NCBI RefSeq assembly: GCF_000186865.1
Contig: NW_008705581.1
Location: 84,592-148,591 of the forward strand
Direction: 5' to 3'
DNA from: Aureococcus anophagefferens
Taxonomy: Eukaryota; Sar; Pelagophyceae; Pelagomonadales; Pelagomonadaceae
Length of the DNA: 64,000 nt
Position numbers and translations under genes: made by a program. The notes beneath the pieces were generated by a model that did no database searches, was not told the origin of the DNA, and worked only from the letters and a program-made list of their open reading frames with translations. This document shows positions 18,599 to 27,370 of this stretch, piece by piece (the stretch's first letter is position 1; every line of letters begins with the position of its first letter).

Positions 18599-19954
18599 TT
18601 ACGCGGCGACCTTCTTCGCCGGCGGCGCGGGCGTCCTCCCGTCCGCGAGGATAGCGGCGACGACGGCGGTGCCCGGCTCGACGCGCGCGAAGCGCGCCGA
18701 CACGAGGGGCGCGCCGCCGTCGACGGCGACGACCGTCCGCGCCTCGAGGAACGCGTCCAGCGCGGCGCAGACGCGGTGCTGGTCGAGGGGCAAGGTAGCG
18801 AGCGCGTCTGTCACGAACGGCGGCGGCGCGAGCGTCTCGCCGAAGACCTGGTCCCAGGCGTCGAAGCAGCAGGGCCGGGACGCGTCGGGCCGCCCCTCGT
18901 CGCCGCCGAGCTCGCCGTCGGACTCGTGCTTCTTGTAGACGATCGTTTTCCCCGACCGCGGCGGATCGTTCTCCGGGGAGAGCACCAAACGCGTGTCGCC
19001 GACGACGTACGCGTCGAAGAGCGCGGCCCACTGGTCGCCGTTCCAGGGGAAGAGGGCGAAGGGCGTGCTCGGCCAGTCCTCGGGCAGCGGGCCGAACACC
19101 AAGACCAGCGCCGCGGACGCGGCGACGACGGCCGCGGCCTGCGGGAACCCGGCCGCCGCGAAGGGCTCGAAGTCCGCCCCGAAGCCGTAGGCGTAGACGG
19201 GCACGTTCACGAGGAACGCGACGCCGATGGCCAGGCTCTGGAGGCAGGCGATGCCCGCGTGCATGAGCACGGCGCCGACGGCGACGAGCGGCCGGAGCCG
19301 CGCGGGGAGGAGGAGCCCGAGCGCGGGCACGAGAGCGACCTCGAAGAACAGCGCGCCGCCGCCGAAGGCCGCCATGGCGACGTCGGAGCGCGCGGCGGCC
19401 TCGGCGAGGGGCCGGAGCAGGGGGCCGTCGGGGCCGTCGTGCTCCAGGTAGGTGCGCAGCACGTTCCGCATCGTCGCCGGCGCCGCCCACGCGCGCCCGC
19501 CGATGGTGAGCTTCGCCGCGCCGCTCGAGAGCATGAGGTGGATGCCGACGCCCAGCGCGAGCCCCGCCGCCGTCGGCGAGTCGCCGTAGAGCGCGAGGGC
19601 CCAGAGCACGTAGACCGCGGGGAAGTCGCGATGGCTTCTCGTCACCGACGTTTCGCAGCACGCGTAGCAGGAGAAGCTCAGTGCCGCGGCGTAGCGCAGC
19701 GCCGCGACGTCCGGCGCGCGCGACGCGGCGAGCAGCGCTACCACGGGCAGGTGGCAGATCAGGCGGTAGAGCCACGCGCGGCGCAGCACGAAGAGGAGGA
19801 CGGGCGTCGGCAGGCAGGACGGGACCGTGGCCACGGGATTGCTGAGGCCGCGCCGGTGCAGATCCGCGCCAGCCAGGAACGTGCCCGAGGCCCAGATGGC
19901 GAAGATGACGATGGCGAGGGCTGCATAGAACTGCTGGGCGTCGATCGCGCCCAT
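18599..19954 (-). CDS. Polytopic membrane protein, HTTM-like (uncertain)
   Basis: A 451-residue protein with at least eight hydrophobic segments in the first 320 residues and a soluble C-terminal domain of about 130 residues. The pattern FSCYACCETSVTRSHRDFPAVYVLWALAL ... LMLSSGAAKLTIGGRAW ... TMRNVLRTYL resembles HTTM/DoxX-type membrane proteins (vitamin K carboxylase-like fold), but no catalytic motif is visible, so this is a fold guess. The tail (DAWDQVFGETLAPPPFVTDALATLPLDQHRVCAALDAFLEA) is acidic and unidentified. I start at MGAIDAQQFYAAL (19954). The in-frame upstream ATG at 20059 would overlap the divergent ankyrin gene. The stop lies 6 bp from the Pin1-fusion stop. Confidence 0.5.
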   Translation of the reverse strand: MGAIDAQQFYAALAIVIFAIWASGTFLAGADLHRRGLSNPVATVPSCLPTPVLLFVLRRAWLYRLICHLPVVALLAASRAPDVAALRYAAALSFSCYACCETSVTRSHRDFPAVYVLWALALYGDSPTAAGLALGVGIHLMLSSGAAKLTIGGRAWAAPATMRNVLRTYLEHDGPDGPLLRPLAEAAARSDVAMAAFGGGALFFEVALVPALGLLLPARLRPLVAVGAVLMHAGIACLQSLAIGVAFLVNVPVYAYGFGADFEPFAAAGFPQAAAVVAASAALVLVFGPLPEDWPSTPFALFPWNGDQWAALFDAYVVGDTRLVLSPENDPPRSGKTIVYKKHESDGELGGDEGRPDASRPCCFDAWDQVFGETLAPPPFVTDALATLPLDQHRVCAALDAFLEARTVVAVDGGAPLVSARFARVEPGTAVVAAILADGRTPAPPAKKVAA

Positions 19955-20034
19955 GCTGCCCGCGAATGAAATTGCGAACGGCGATACTGCTCCGTTGAAG
20001 GCATCGGGTCGATCTTGACCTGCGGCGCAAAGCG

Positions 20035-20940
20035 ATGGAGTCGACTCGTGCGGAGGCATTTTGGGCAGCCGCCAAGGAGGCCGGGCAACAACGAGCTGGG
20101 GCAGCGACGAGGCGAGCCAGAGATGAGGCGCTGCCCCCGCTCGTAGTTGCGAAGCGAGCCAGAGATGAGGCGCACCAGGCCGCTTTTGTCGACTTCCTGC
20201 AAGACTGGTACGATGACGGCGCGCCTGGTGGGTTTAACAAGCCCTGGAAGTTTCACTCCTCGAACCCGGGTCGTGCTTACACATGCCTCGAGGCCATCAG
20301 CGTGGACCTGAACCTTCACCTCGAGACTCTCCGAGAAAGTTATTCGGACTATTCTTCGAGGACGTTCCTGCATCATGCTGCGCATCAAGGTTGGTGCGCG
20401 GCGATCAGGTGGCTCCTGCAACACAGCCCTGCAAATGCTGGACATAATTCTCTCGGATCCTCGAGGGTACTTCACACCGCCGTGGATAATAGCCATTGCG
20501 CCGCTGTGGTCATTCTGCTCGATGCGGGTGAACAAATCGAGAGTCTCGACGGACGTGGGAACACGCCGCTCCACCGCGCTGTATTTCAGGCTGTATCGAA
20601 CAGCCGCGGCAGCATGTGCAAGCTCCTCCTAAGTCGCGGCGCTTCTCTCGACGCGCGCGATCGCAGCGGCAGGACCCCCGAGGAACATGCACGTCGACCT
20701 TTTAGCAATAGTCCGTACGCGGCCGACCTCCTCGCCGCCGTGCGCGGCGCCGGGGGCTGGGACGCCTACGTGGCCCAGCCGCGCGCCGCGCTCCTCGCGT
20801 TCCGCCGGGATCTGCCGACGCTGCGCCGCCTCGGTCCGTCGAGCGTCCGCGCGCACGAGTGGCTCTTCGCCGAGGCCCCCGCGGACGTGTGCACGCACGC
20901 GCTCGCGTTCTGGCAGAGCGACCGCGACTCCGAATATTAA
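20035..20940 (+). CDS. Ankyrin-repeat protein
   Basis: A 301-residue protein with three to four ankyrin repeats in the middle: RTFLHHAAHQGWCAAIRWLLQHS, RVLHTAVDNSHCAAVVILLDAG, NTPLHRAVFQAVSNSRGSMCKLLLSRGASLDARD and RSGRTPEEHARR. The C-terminal 70 residues (GGWDAYVAQPRAALLAFRRDLPTLRRL ... AHEWLFAEAPADVC) form a conserved-looking tail. The first two thirds has clearly lower GC than neighbouring genes, and the last third returns to the local average. The N-terminal charged region contains a 20-nt direct repeat (GCGAGCCAGAGATGAGGCGC, near 20112 and 20154) encoding RARDEA twice. The partner is unknown. Confidence 0.72.
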   Translation: MESTRAEAFWAAAKEAGQQRAGAATRRARDEALPPLVVAKRARDEAHQAAFVDFLQDWYDDGAPGGFNKPWKFHSSNPGRAYTCLEAISVDLNLHLETLRESYSDYSSRTFLHHAAHQGWCAAIRWLLQHSPANAGHNSLGSSRVLHTAVDNSHCAAVVILLDAGEQIESLDGRGNTPLHRAVFQAVSNSRGSMCKLLLSRGASLDARDRSGRTPEEHARRPFSNSPYAADLLAAVRGAGGWDAYVAQPRAALLAFRRDLPTLRRLGPSSVRAHEWLFAEAPADVCTHALAFWQSDRDSEY

Positions 20941-20952
20941 GAACCACCCGCC

Positions 20953-23280
20953 CTAGGCCGGCCCCGCGAGCGCGCCGAGGATGATGGGGTCCGCGAGGTT
21001 GTCGTCGACGCGCGCGGCCGCGGCGGCGTCGAGCCCCGCGGGCTTCGCCGCGAGCCGGATGATGGGGTCCGGCCGGCCGTCGACCGTGCAGTAGTCCGTT
21101 TTCAGGTCCTCGGGCGCGCAGGGCCGGAACAACAAGTCCTTCGCCGTGCCGAAGTTCCAGCGCGCGAGCGCGAGATCCGGGTCCGCGTCGTACTTTCCGT
21201 CGTCGAGCAGCCGCAGGCACCGCTGGTCCAGGTCGTAGATGAGCGGCAGGCCCGTCGGGATCTCGACCTCGTTGACGCGGTCCTCGGGCACGGCGCAGAG
21301 CTTCATGAGCAGGCCGCGGATCGCGTTCTCCGACGACGCGATGAGCACCGTCCGGTTCTCCAGCGACGGGCCGATGACCTCCTCGAAGTAGGGGATGGTC
21401 CGGTCCATGCAGTCCTTGAGCGACTCCGTGTGGGGCACCTTGCGCGCCATGACGAGCTGCCTCGCCGATATGGTGCGGATGATCGACTCGCCGAAGGAGT
21501 AGCGGACGTCGTTGACGTAGCGCTGGTACCGGTCGTCGTTGCCCGGGTACTGGGGGCTGAAGGAGCTCGCGCGCGGCGGCCGCACGCGGTAGGACCGGCG
21601 CCACTCGCGGAACTGGTCCTCGCCGTGGAGCTGCGCGATCATCTTCTTCGACAGGCCCGTGAGCGCGCCGTACATGCGCTCGTTGAGGCGCCACGTCTTC
21701 ACGATGGGGATCCACAGGCTGTCGAGCTCGCTCAGCGTGATCCAGGCCGTCTCGATGGCGCGCGACAGCCAGGACGTGTAGACCATGTCGAGCTCGAAGC
21801 CGTGGGCCCGGAGGAGGCGGCCGGCGAGCGACGCCTCGGCGCGGCCCTCGGGCGCGAGGCCCGCGTCCTCCCAGCCCGTGAACAAGCCGAGCTTGTTGTG
21901 CTCCGTCTTGCCGTGGCGCAGGATCACGAGGCACCGGTCCGGCGCGCGGCCGCGGGCCCCCGGCGGCGCCGCGACGTCCGCGCGCGCGCGCTCGCCCCCC
22001 GGCACGCCCATGTAGAACCCGCCGTCGACGGGGTCCGCGACGCCCGCCGGGAAGAACCGCGCCTCCTTGGCCTTGGAGAGCGTCGCGTTGAGCTGGTCCG
22101 AGTCGCCCGCGAGGTCGATGAGCTTGCGCTCGAGCTCGAGCTTCTTGAGCGCGCGCACGGAGAACGTGTCGGGCGCGGAGAGCGCGCCCGGCACGCGGCT
22201 CTTGAGCTCCGACTCGGCCTGGAGCGCCGCGCGCAGCAGCCCCCGCTTCTCGAGGAACTCGCCGCGGACCTTGGCCTGCGCGAGGTCGTCGTCGGCCGGG
22301 AGCGACGAGCTCTCGAAGGGCTGCACGTCGAGACGGTAGTCGCGCGTGCGCTCGAACTTGTAGACCAGCGGGATGCCGTTGGGGATCGACACGGACGTGA
22401 TCTCGTCGTCGGAGATGCCGTCGATGTGCTTCACGAGGCCCCGCAGCGAGTTCCCGTGGGCGACGACCATGACGTTGCGGCCCGCGAGCAGGTCCGGCTT
22501 GATCTTGGAATCCCAGAGCGGCAGCGCGCGCGCCATCGTGTCGGACAGCGACTCCGTCGCGGGGACCTGCGTGCGAATCAAATCTTCACCCCGACTTCAA
22601 TGCGAGCGTCATCGAACGGATTGGACCGCGCCGGCCGGCACGGTGCCCAGGTCCGCGTACTTGCGGTCGCCGCGGTCGTCGTAGGCGTGGGACCCGTCGG
22701 CGGGCATGGGCGGCGGGAGATCCTCCAAGCCGTGGCGGAAGGCCTGCACCGCGGCCTCGCCGAGCTCCAGCGCCAACCCCGGCTTCGACAGGCCCGTCAG
22801 CGCGCCGTAGTGGCGCTCGTTGAGGCGCCAGGACTTGAAGACGGGGCTGTAGACCTTGCCCAGACCGCGCAGGAGGATCCAGCAGCTGCGGATCGCGCGG
22901 CGGAGCCGCGACGTGTAGGCGACGTCGACGACGTACCCGGCCTCCAGCAGCAGACGCGCCGCGTGCTCGACCTCGCGCTCGCCGCGGTCGGACAGGTCGA
23001 CGTCGGCCCAGCCCGTGAAGGTCGAGTTCGCGTTCCACGTCGACTCGCCGTGGCGCACGAGGATGAGCGTGCCGGGCTGGCGGCCGAAGAGGCGGCGCTG
23101 GATGGACGGATTCTGGCGGTGGCGCGCGAGGGCGAAGCCGTCGTCCTCGATCAGCGACTCCGCCGCCGAGGAGCGGATCGACGGCGTGTGGACGTGCGAT
23201 GTCGGCGGCGCGAAGGCGTTTGTCGTCGCCAGCAGCGCGAGAAGGCAGCGGTCCATCATGTGCGCACTGGGTTTAGCCAC
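20953..23280 (-). CDS. Tandem phosphoglycerate mutase, plastid-targeted
   Basis: A 750-residue protein with two complete dPGM-type phosphoglycerate mutase domains in one chain; this enzyme interconverts 3- and 2-phosphoglycerate. The leader (MMDRCLLALLATTNAFAPP) is a signal peptide ending in an ASAFAP-like site, the stramenopile complex-plastid signal. Domain 1 has LVRHGESTWN, SWRLNERHYGALTG and VVAHGNSLRG, a full catalytic set. Domain 2 has LRHGKTEHN and TWRLNERMYGALTG, but the second catalytic His block reads IASSENAIRG, so that His is lost. Exons 23280-22642 and 22566-20953 (639 + 1,614 nt) give exactly 751 codons. The 75-nt intron is a decayed introner. Met 1 or Met 9 could be the start. 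Confidence 0.85.
22567..22641 (+). mobile_element. Decayed family A introner acting as a 75-nt intron
   Basis: The lower 60 or so bases match the first third of a family A element (CTGYGTGSRAATCAAATCTTC, then the CCCGACTTCAATG block). The remaining two thirds, including the shared core and the other inverted repeat, are missing. The flanks GCGGGGAC (22559-22566) and GCCGGCAC (22634-22641) agree at six of eight positions, as expected of a diverged TSD. In the host sense (PGAM gene, minus strand) the intron runs from GTGCCGGC to CACGCAG, and removal restores GTVPATESLSDT. Confidence 0.8.
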
Positions 23281-23443
23281 AGAGTTCCGCGCGCGCTACC
23301 TGATCTCCGGCCTCAAGTTCGTCGACGGCACCTGGACGTCCAAGGCCCGCGCCCTCTCCCACCGACTCGAAGACGACGCGCGCCGCCTCGCGGACCGCGC
23401 CGCCCTCGCCACCCTCACGACCAACCTCCGCTGCGACGGCTAG
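23258..23443 (+). CDS. Small ORF or terminal exon, uncertain
   Basis: A 61-codon open frame (MCALGLATEFRARYLISG ... TNLRCDG) overlaps the 5' end of the PGAM gene on the other strand. The internal sequence KFVDGTWTSKARALSHRLEDDARRLADRAAL has protein-like composition. GCCACAG at the beginning could be an acceptor, in which case this is the last exon of a gene whose other exons I cannot find. It has no recognisable domain and may be spurious. Confidence 0.22.
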   Translation: MCALGLATEFRARYLISGLKFVDGTWTSKARALSHRLEDDARRLADRAALATLTTNLRCDG

Positions 23444-23566
23444 GGGGCGGCCTCCGGCCGCCGCCTGGCTCGGCTCGCCGAGGTACCCCACGATCCCCCC
23501 TGGATAAGCGCCCACAGAGTTCAGGTCGGCAGCGCCGCGCCGCACGCCTCGCCGCCGGACGATGCG

Positions 23567-24205
23567 TTAGCTCCCCGCGGCGCCGTCGTCCCCCCGGGGC
23601 GGCCGCTCGGCGTCTTCCCGCCGGTGGTCGCCGATGGCCTCGTAGTGCGCGACGATGCGCTCGAGGGACCGCGCCTTGGCCTTGGCCGCGGCGGCCGTTT
23701 GCCGCGCGTCCGCGGCGTCGTCCTCCGCGCGGGACGCCTTGCGCTGGAGCGTCTCGCAGACGACCTTGGCGATGCGCGTCGCCTCGCGCTCCGCGGCGAC
23801 GCAGTCCTCGAGCTCGCGCACTCTCGCGGCGAGGCGCGCCTCCTCGTCCGTCGGCGCGGCGTCCGTCTGGCAGCCGCGCGACGCCGTGGCCCCGGCGCGC
23901 TTCGCCTCGCGGGTCGCCAGGGCCGCCTGCTGCGCGGCGACGAGGTCCCGCAGCTCGTCGACGACGCCGAGCGCGCCGGCGAGCGACGCGCGCAGTTCGC
24001 CGAATTGCGCCTCGAGCGCCGACGCCGCGCCCGTCGCGCCGCCGAGGAGGCTCGTCAGCGCGCCGCAGGCCTCGCCGCCGTCGCTGGACGCGAGCGCGCC
24101 GCGGCCGGCCTTGGCCAGGATGCCGAGGCAGACCGCCAGGGAGCCCTTCCAGACCTCGAAGAGGCGCGCGTCTTCCGTCGTCGGGGCGTCCGCGGCGACG
24201 GCCAT
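23567..24205 (-). CDS. Coiled-coil hypothetical protein
   Basis: A 212-residue Ala/Glu/Arg-rich protein. Residues about 65-115 and 120-200 have heptad-like spacing (ARLAARVRELEDCVAAEREATRIAKVVCETLQRKASRAEDDAADARQ), so two coiled coils are likely, joined by a Gly/Thr-rich segment. It has no signal peptide, membrane helix or known catalytic motif. The N-terminal part (DARLFEVWKGSLAVCLGILAKAGR) may be a short globular helix bundle. It could be a cytoskeletal or basal-body accessory protein, but nothing here shows that. Confidence 0.5.
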   Translation of the reverse strand: MAVAADAPTTEDARLFEVWKGSLAVCLGILAKAGRGALASSDGGEACGALTSLLGGATGAASALEAQFGELRASLAGALGVVDELRDLVAAQQAALATREAKRAGATASRGCQTDAAPTDEEARLAARVRELEDCVAAEREATRIAKVVCETLQRKASRAEDDAADARQTAAAAKAKARSLERIVAHYEAIGDHRREDAERPPRGDDGAAGS

Positions 24206-25245
24206 CGCTGCGGCGGTGGGAGCGGTTCGTGTGTTCGTGCTTCGTGTAGCGCTTTGACGACCTGTTCTAGCGCTGCGGCTCGAGTTTTCACGCTCTCAAA
24301 GCCTTAGCCATTGTTCAAATCCACTGCACGGCTGGGGCAACTCTGGCCGAGAGCGCATGCCCCGCGCGTTCCGCGCCGTGCGAGGCCGTCGGAGGAGTCG
24401 CGAATTAATCCCTGCGGCAAAGCTGAAGGCTCGATCGGCCCACGAAGAACGCTCTCAGCGGAGTTAGACGCTCACGGGCGCTTTGGCGGCGCGTGCCAGT
24501 GGCCGGGCGCGTGCTAGTAGTACAAGGAAGGGGCCGCGCGCCGCGGCGGCGGTTTTTTCGTGGCCACTGGTAGATCCAGTGCCAGCCGTTGCCGTCGGGG
24601 TTCTTGTGCTCGTCGATCTGGTAGCAGACGTCGAGGACGATGATGTGGCCGAAGTCGATGTCGAGCTGGTCCTCGAGCGCGCGCACGTAACGAGATGACA
24701 CAAACACAACGTTACATTCTGAACATGTTGTATTGTTAGAGTGCGCGGACTAACGTTCGGCTCCTTGTATTCAAATCCCACTTCATTACGGGGTTCTTTA
24801 TCTTCTGGGTAGATCGCGGTCATCCTGCTCGACGTCGGCGTTGACTACAGACGTCTCGTTCCCACGGACGTCGAGTTGACGGTCCGCGTCTTCTGTGTGG
24901 ACCGCCGCTCGCATGACGTTGCGCTTGTGTGCAGGTGGTACGTGGCATACAAAGCGAACGTGAACACTCTGCGGTCTTCAAGTCGCGTCGACGAGTACGC
25001 GCGAAAACCTACGCCCACAAGCGCCAGCCCTCGGAGTTCCGCGACTAGCGCGCTCATTGATGCGCATGGCACAGCCCACTCCTAGTTCCGAGCGCACGCA
25101 GCCGCGCGAACGCGCGCGCGCGGCGCCTTCCGACGGTCGATCCGGATCCCCGGCGCGTGCTCCCGCGCGCCGCGCGCCACGCGTACGGCAGCCGCAAAAA
25201 CAGGCTGCTGTCGGGCATGGCGCACAGTCGGTAGAAATCCTTCGC
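24206..25245. other. Gene-poor, lower-GC island
   Basis: About 1 kb between the coiled-coil gene and the sigma-factor ATG has lower GC than the rest, especially 24690-24990. It contains a coding-like fragment (24558-24689, listed separately) and short open frames without recognisable content. The last 200 bp are GC-rich again and hold the sigma-factor 5'UTR. A stretch near 24725-24790 (TTCAAATCCCA) looks superficially like a tRNA T-arm but does not fold as a tRNA. I see no introner here. Confidence 0.5.
24558..24689 (-). pseudogene. Orphan coding fragment
   Basis: This minus-strand stretch reads YVRALEDQLDIDFGHIIV, then DVCYQIDEHKNPDGNGWHWIYQWPRK, with amino-acid composition and GC typical of local coding sequence, whereas its flanks are AT-richer and non-coding. 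No plausible start or complete frame surrounds it (the open frame before and after is low-complexity). It is most simply a relic exon or a fragment of a duplicated gene. I do not recognise the family. Confidence 0.3.
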
Positions 25246-26445
25246 ATGCTCGGCCCTTCAGCCCTCCCGGCGCGCCGCCGGCCCACGCTCGCCATCCTGC
25301 TGGGCTTCGCGGCGCTCACGGCGAACAGTTTCCGCCACGTCGCCCCGCGCGCCGTCCATCGGCGACCGGCGCGCCGGCGATACGCCCCGCGCGGCGAAAA
25401 ATCCACGCGCCTCCGCGCCTACGTCAACGAGATCGTCGCCCCCGACATCAAGGATTTACTCTCGAGACCGCTGCTCACGAAGGACGAGGAGGTGCGCTTC
25501 GGCACGCGGGTCCGGACGCTCGTCGCCATCGAAAGCGCGCGGGACGCGTGGGCGGACGCGTACGACCGGCCGCCCACCGACGCGGAGCTCGCGCCGACGG
25601 TCGGCTGCGCGGACCCGGCGGCGCTCGCGGCGACGCTCGCGGAGTGCCGCGAGGCGCGCGAGGTCATGATGCTCTCGAACATGCGGCTCGTGGTGGCGAT
25701 GGCGCGGCGGATGCAGCGGTCGTTACCGCAGGCGTCGCGCCTCGCCGTGGACCGCGACGGCGGGTCCTACGCGCTCGACGACCTCGTCGCCGAGGGCACG
25801 CTCGGCCTGGCCAAGGCCGTGGACCGCTTCGAGCCCGACCGGGGATTCCGCTTTTCGACGTACGCGACGTGGTGGGTGCGCCAGGCCATCCAGCGCGCGA
25901 TCCGGCGGCGCGCCGTCGTCGCCGTGCCCGTCCACGTGCAGCAGCTCGCGAAGAAGTGCGAGAACGCGACGCAGGAGCTGCGGGACGAGTACGGGCGGCC
26001 GCCGACGTCCGCGGAGCTCGCCGCGCGCGTCGGCGCGTCGGAGAAGCGCCTGAAGCTCGCGGGCCGCGCGGCTTTGGCGACCTTCTCGTTGGACGTGCCC
26101 CTCAGTGCGGCGCGGGGAGGCAAGGGGTCCCACGTCGCGGATTTCGCGGAGGCGGCGACGCTCAACGAGATCGTCGAGAGCGACGAGCCCGCGCCGGAGG
26201 AGGCGGCGACGTTCCACGAGCTCCGCGACGCCATCGACTACGCCATGCACGCGAACCTCCAGCCCTCGGAGCGCGACGTGCTCCGCCTGCGCCTCGGCCT
26301 CGACGACGGCGAGACGCGGACGCGGCGCCAGGTCGGCGAGATCTGCGGCCAGACGGAGAAGAAGATCCGCGCCATCGAGCGCGCGGCGCTCACGAAGCTC
26401 CGGCACACGCGCGACTGCGTCCAGCTGCGCGAGTACGTCCAGTAG
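25246..26445 (+). CDS. Plastid sigma-70 RNA polymerase factor
   Basis: A 399-residue sigma factor that would direct the bacterial-type plastid RNA polymerase to promoters. Region 2 is complete (NMRLVVAMARRMQ, then DLVAEGTLGLAKAVDRFEPDRGFRFSTYATWWVRQAIQRAI). Region 3 follows (VPVHVQQLAKK ... RPPTSAELAARVGAS). Region 4 carries the helix-turn-helix (TRRQVGEICGQTEKKIRAIERAALTKLRH). The leader MLGPSALPARRRPTLAILLGFAALTANSFRHVAP is a signal peptide ending at an S-F site followed by an Arg-rich transit segment, which fits complex-plastid import. That is why I start at 25246 rather than at the open upstream codons (25057). The gene converges on the GST gene across a short tandem repeat. Confidence 0.88.
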   Translation: MLGPSALPARRRPTLAILLGFAALTANSFRHVAPRAVHRRPARRRYAPRGEKSTRLRAYVNEIVAPDIKDLLSRPLLTKDEEVRFGTRVRTLVAIESARDAWADAYDRPPTDAELAPTVGCADPAALAATLAECREAREVMMLSNMRLVVAMARRMQRSLPQASRLAVDRDGGSYALDDLVAEGTLGLAKAVDRFEPDRGFRFSTYATWWVRQAIQRAIRRRAVVAVPVHVQQLAKKCENATQELRDEYGRPPTSAELAARVGASEKRLKLAGRAALATFSLDVPLSAARGGKGSHVADFAEAATLNEIVESDEPAPEEAATFHELRDAIDYAMHANLQPSERDVLRLRLGLDDGETRTRRQVGEICGQTEKKIRAIERAALTKLRHTRDCVQLREYVQ

Positions 26446-26491
26446 AGCGGCCCCGTCGCTCGCTCTCTTCGCTCCCGCCGTTTCTCGCGTG

Positions 26492-26585
26492 TACATAAGG
26501 TTCGCTCTAACATACGAGCCGCGGCGCGGACGCTCAGGGCATACATAAGTGTCGCTCTAACATACGAGCGCGGACGCTCAGGGCA
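26492..26585. repeat. Tandem duplication at the GST 3' end
   Basis: Two adjacent units, 26492-26541 (50 bp) and 26542-26585 (44 bp), each start TACATAAG and contain TCGCTCTAACATACGAG and CGCGGACGCTCAGGGCA. The difference is six extra bases in the first unit. The GST stop codon lies inside the second unit, so the last coding bases and 3'UTR were duplicated. The repeat sits between two converging genes. Confidence 0.85.
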
Positions 26586-27234
26586 GGGCCTTGGCGCGCG
26601 CGTAGGCGTCGCGCGCGCGGCACCGGTCGAGGTAGGCCGCGAGCGCCGCGTGGAGGTCCGGCCCGAGGTCGTCGGGCCACGTGGCCGCCCAGCCGATGCT
26701 GTCGGCCCAGTTGCAGCAGTGGACGAAGAGGATGTCCGCGGCGGAGAAGCCGTGGTCGCCGACGAGGTAGTCCCGGCCCGCGAGCGCCTCGGCGAAGACG
26801 CGGAAGACCTTGGCCGCGTGCTTCCGCGCGGTCTCCGTCGCCACGGGGTCGCGCGGCGCTAGAACGTCGGCGAGCGCGTCGTGCTTGCGGTGGATCCAGA
26901 GGGCCTGGGCGTCGAGCTCCGCCATGCCGCAGTGCACCCACTGCTCGTAGACGCCGCGCGCGGGCGTGCCCGCCGCGGGCACGAGGTCCGCGACGCCCGC
27001 CGACCGGAAGCGGTCGCCGAGGTACGTGTTGATCGCCGCGCTCTCGAAGAGCGTGACTTCGTCGGCGACGACCAGCGACGGCACCTTGTTCGGGAAGCCC
27101 GGGTTCGCCCGCGACTCGGCGCTGTGGGGCTTCGCGGGCACGTGCTCGTAGGCGATGCCCAGCTCCTCCAGCATCCACAGGTTGCGAAACGGCCGGAACT
27201 TGCCGCTGCCGATGAGCTTCACGGCGACGCTCAT
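26578..27234 (-). CDS. Glutathione S-transferase family protein
   Basis: A 218-residue protein with the two-domain GST layout. The thioredoxin-like N-domain shows KLIGSGKFRPFRNLWMLEELGIAYEHVPAKPHSAESRANPGFPNKVPSLVV, then LFESAAINTYLGDRF, the E-S-x-A-I glutathione-binding block. The helical C-domain carries AAKVFRVFAEALAGRDYLVGDHGFSAADILF, the N-capping box and hydrophobic staple motif of GSTs. The catalytic residue is probably Ser near residue 10 rather than Cys. It would detoxify electrophiles or reduce peroxides in the cytosol; no targeting signal is visible. The upstream region overlaps open codons of the methyltransferase-like gene's long frame, whose real start lies further on. Confidence 0.82.
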   Translation of the reverse strand: MSVAVKLIGSGKFRPFRNLWMLEELGIAYEHVPAKPHSAESRANPGFPNKVPSLVVADEVTLFESAAINTYLGDRFRSAGVADLVPAAGTPARGVYEQWVHCGMAELDAQALWIHRKHDALADVLAPRDPVATETARKHAAKVFRVFAEALAGRDYLVGDHGFSAADILFVHCCNWADSIGWAATWPDDLGPDLHAALAAYLDRCRARDAYARAKALP

Positions 27235-27370
27235 CCTTTGCCAGCGCGACTGCTACACCGTCCCGTCCGCTGCTGCTCTGCGCGCCCCGCGCTTGCCGCT
27301 CGTCCGCTGCCGCCGATGTTGGTGTTGTCCTACAGGGACAACGAGTACCTCAAGCGGATCTTGGCGGACG

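Noticed and set aside
21430..24249. Long plus-strand open frame (939 codons) opposite the PGAM and coiled-coil genes
   Set aside because: Its translation is Arg/Ala/Val low-complexity, it runs antisense to two well-supported genes, and long antisense frames are expected at this GC content.
24720..24795. Possible tRNA (AGAGTGCGCGG and TTCAAATCCCA blocks)
   Set aside because: The T-arm-like motif is imperfect, the middle arm would have a four-base loop, and no acceptor stem closes the structure.
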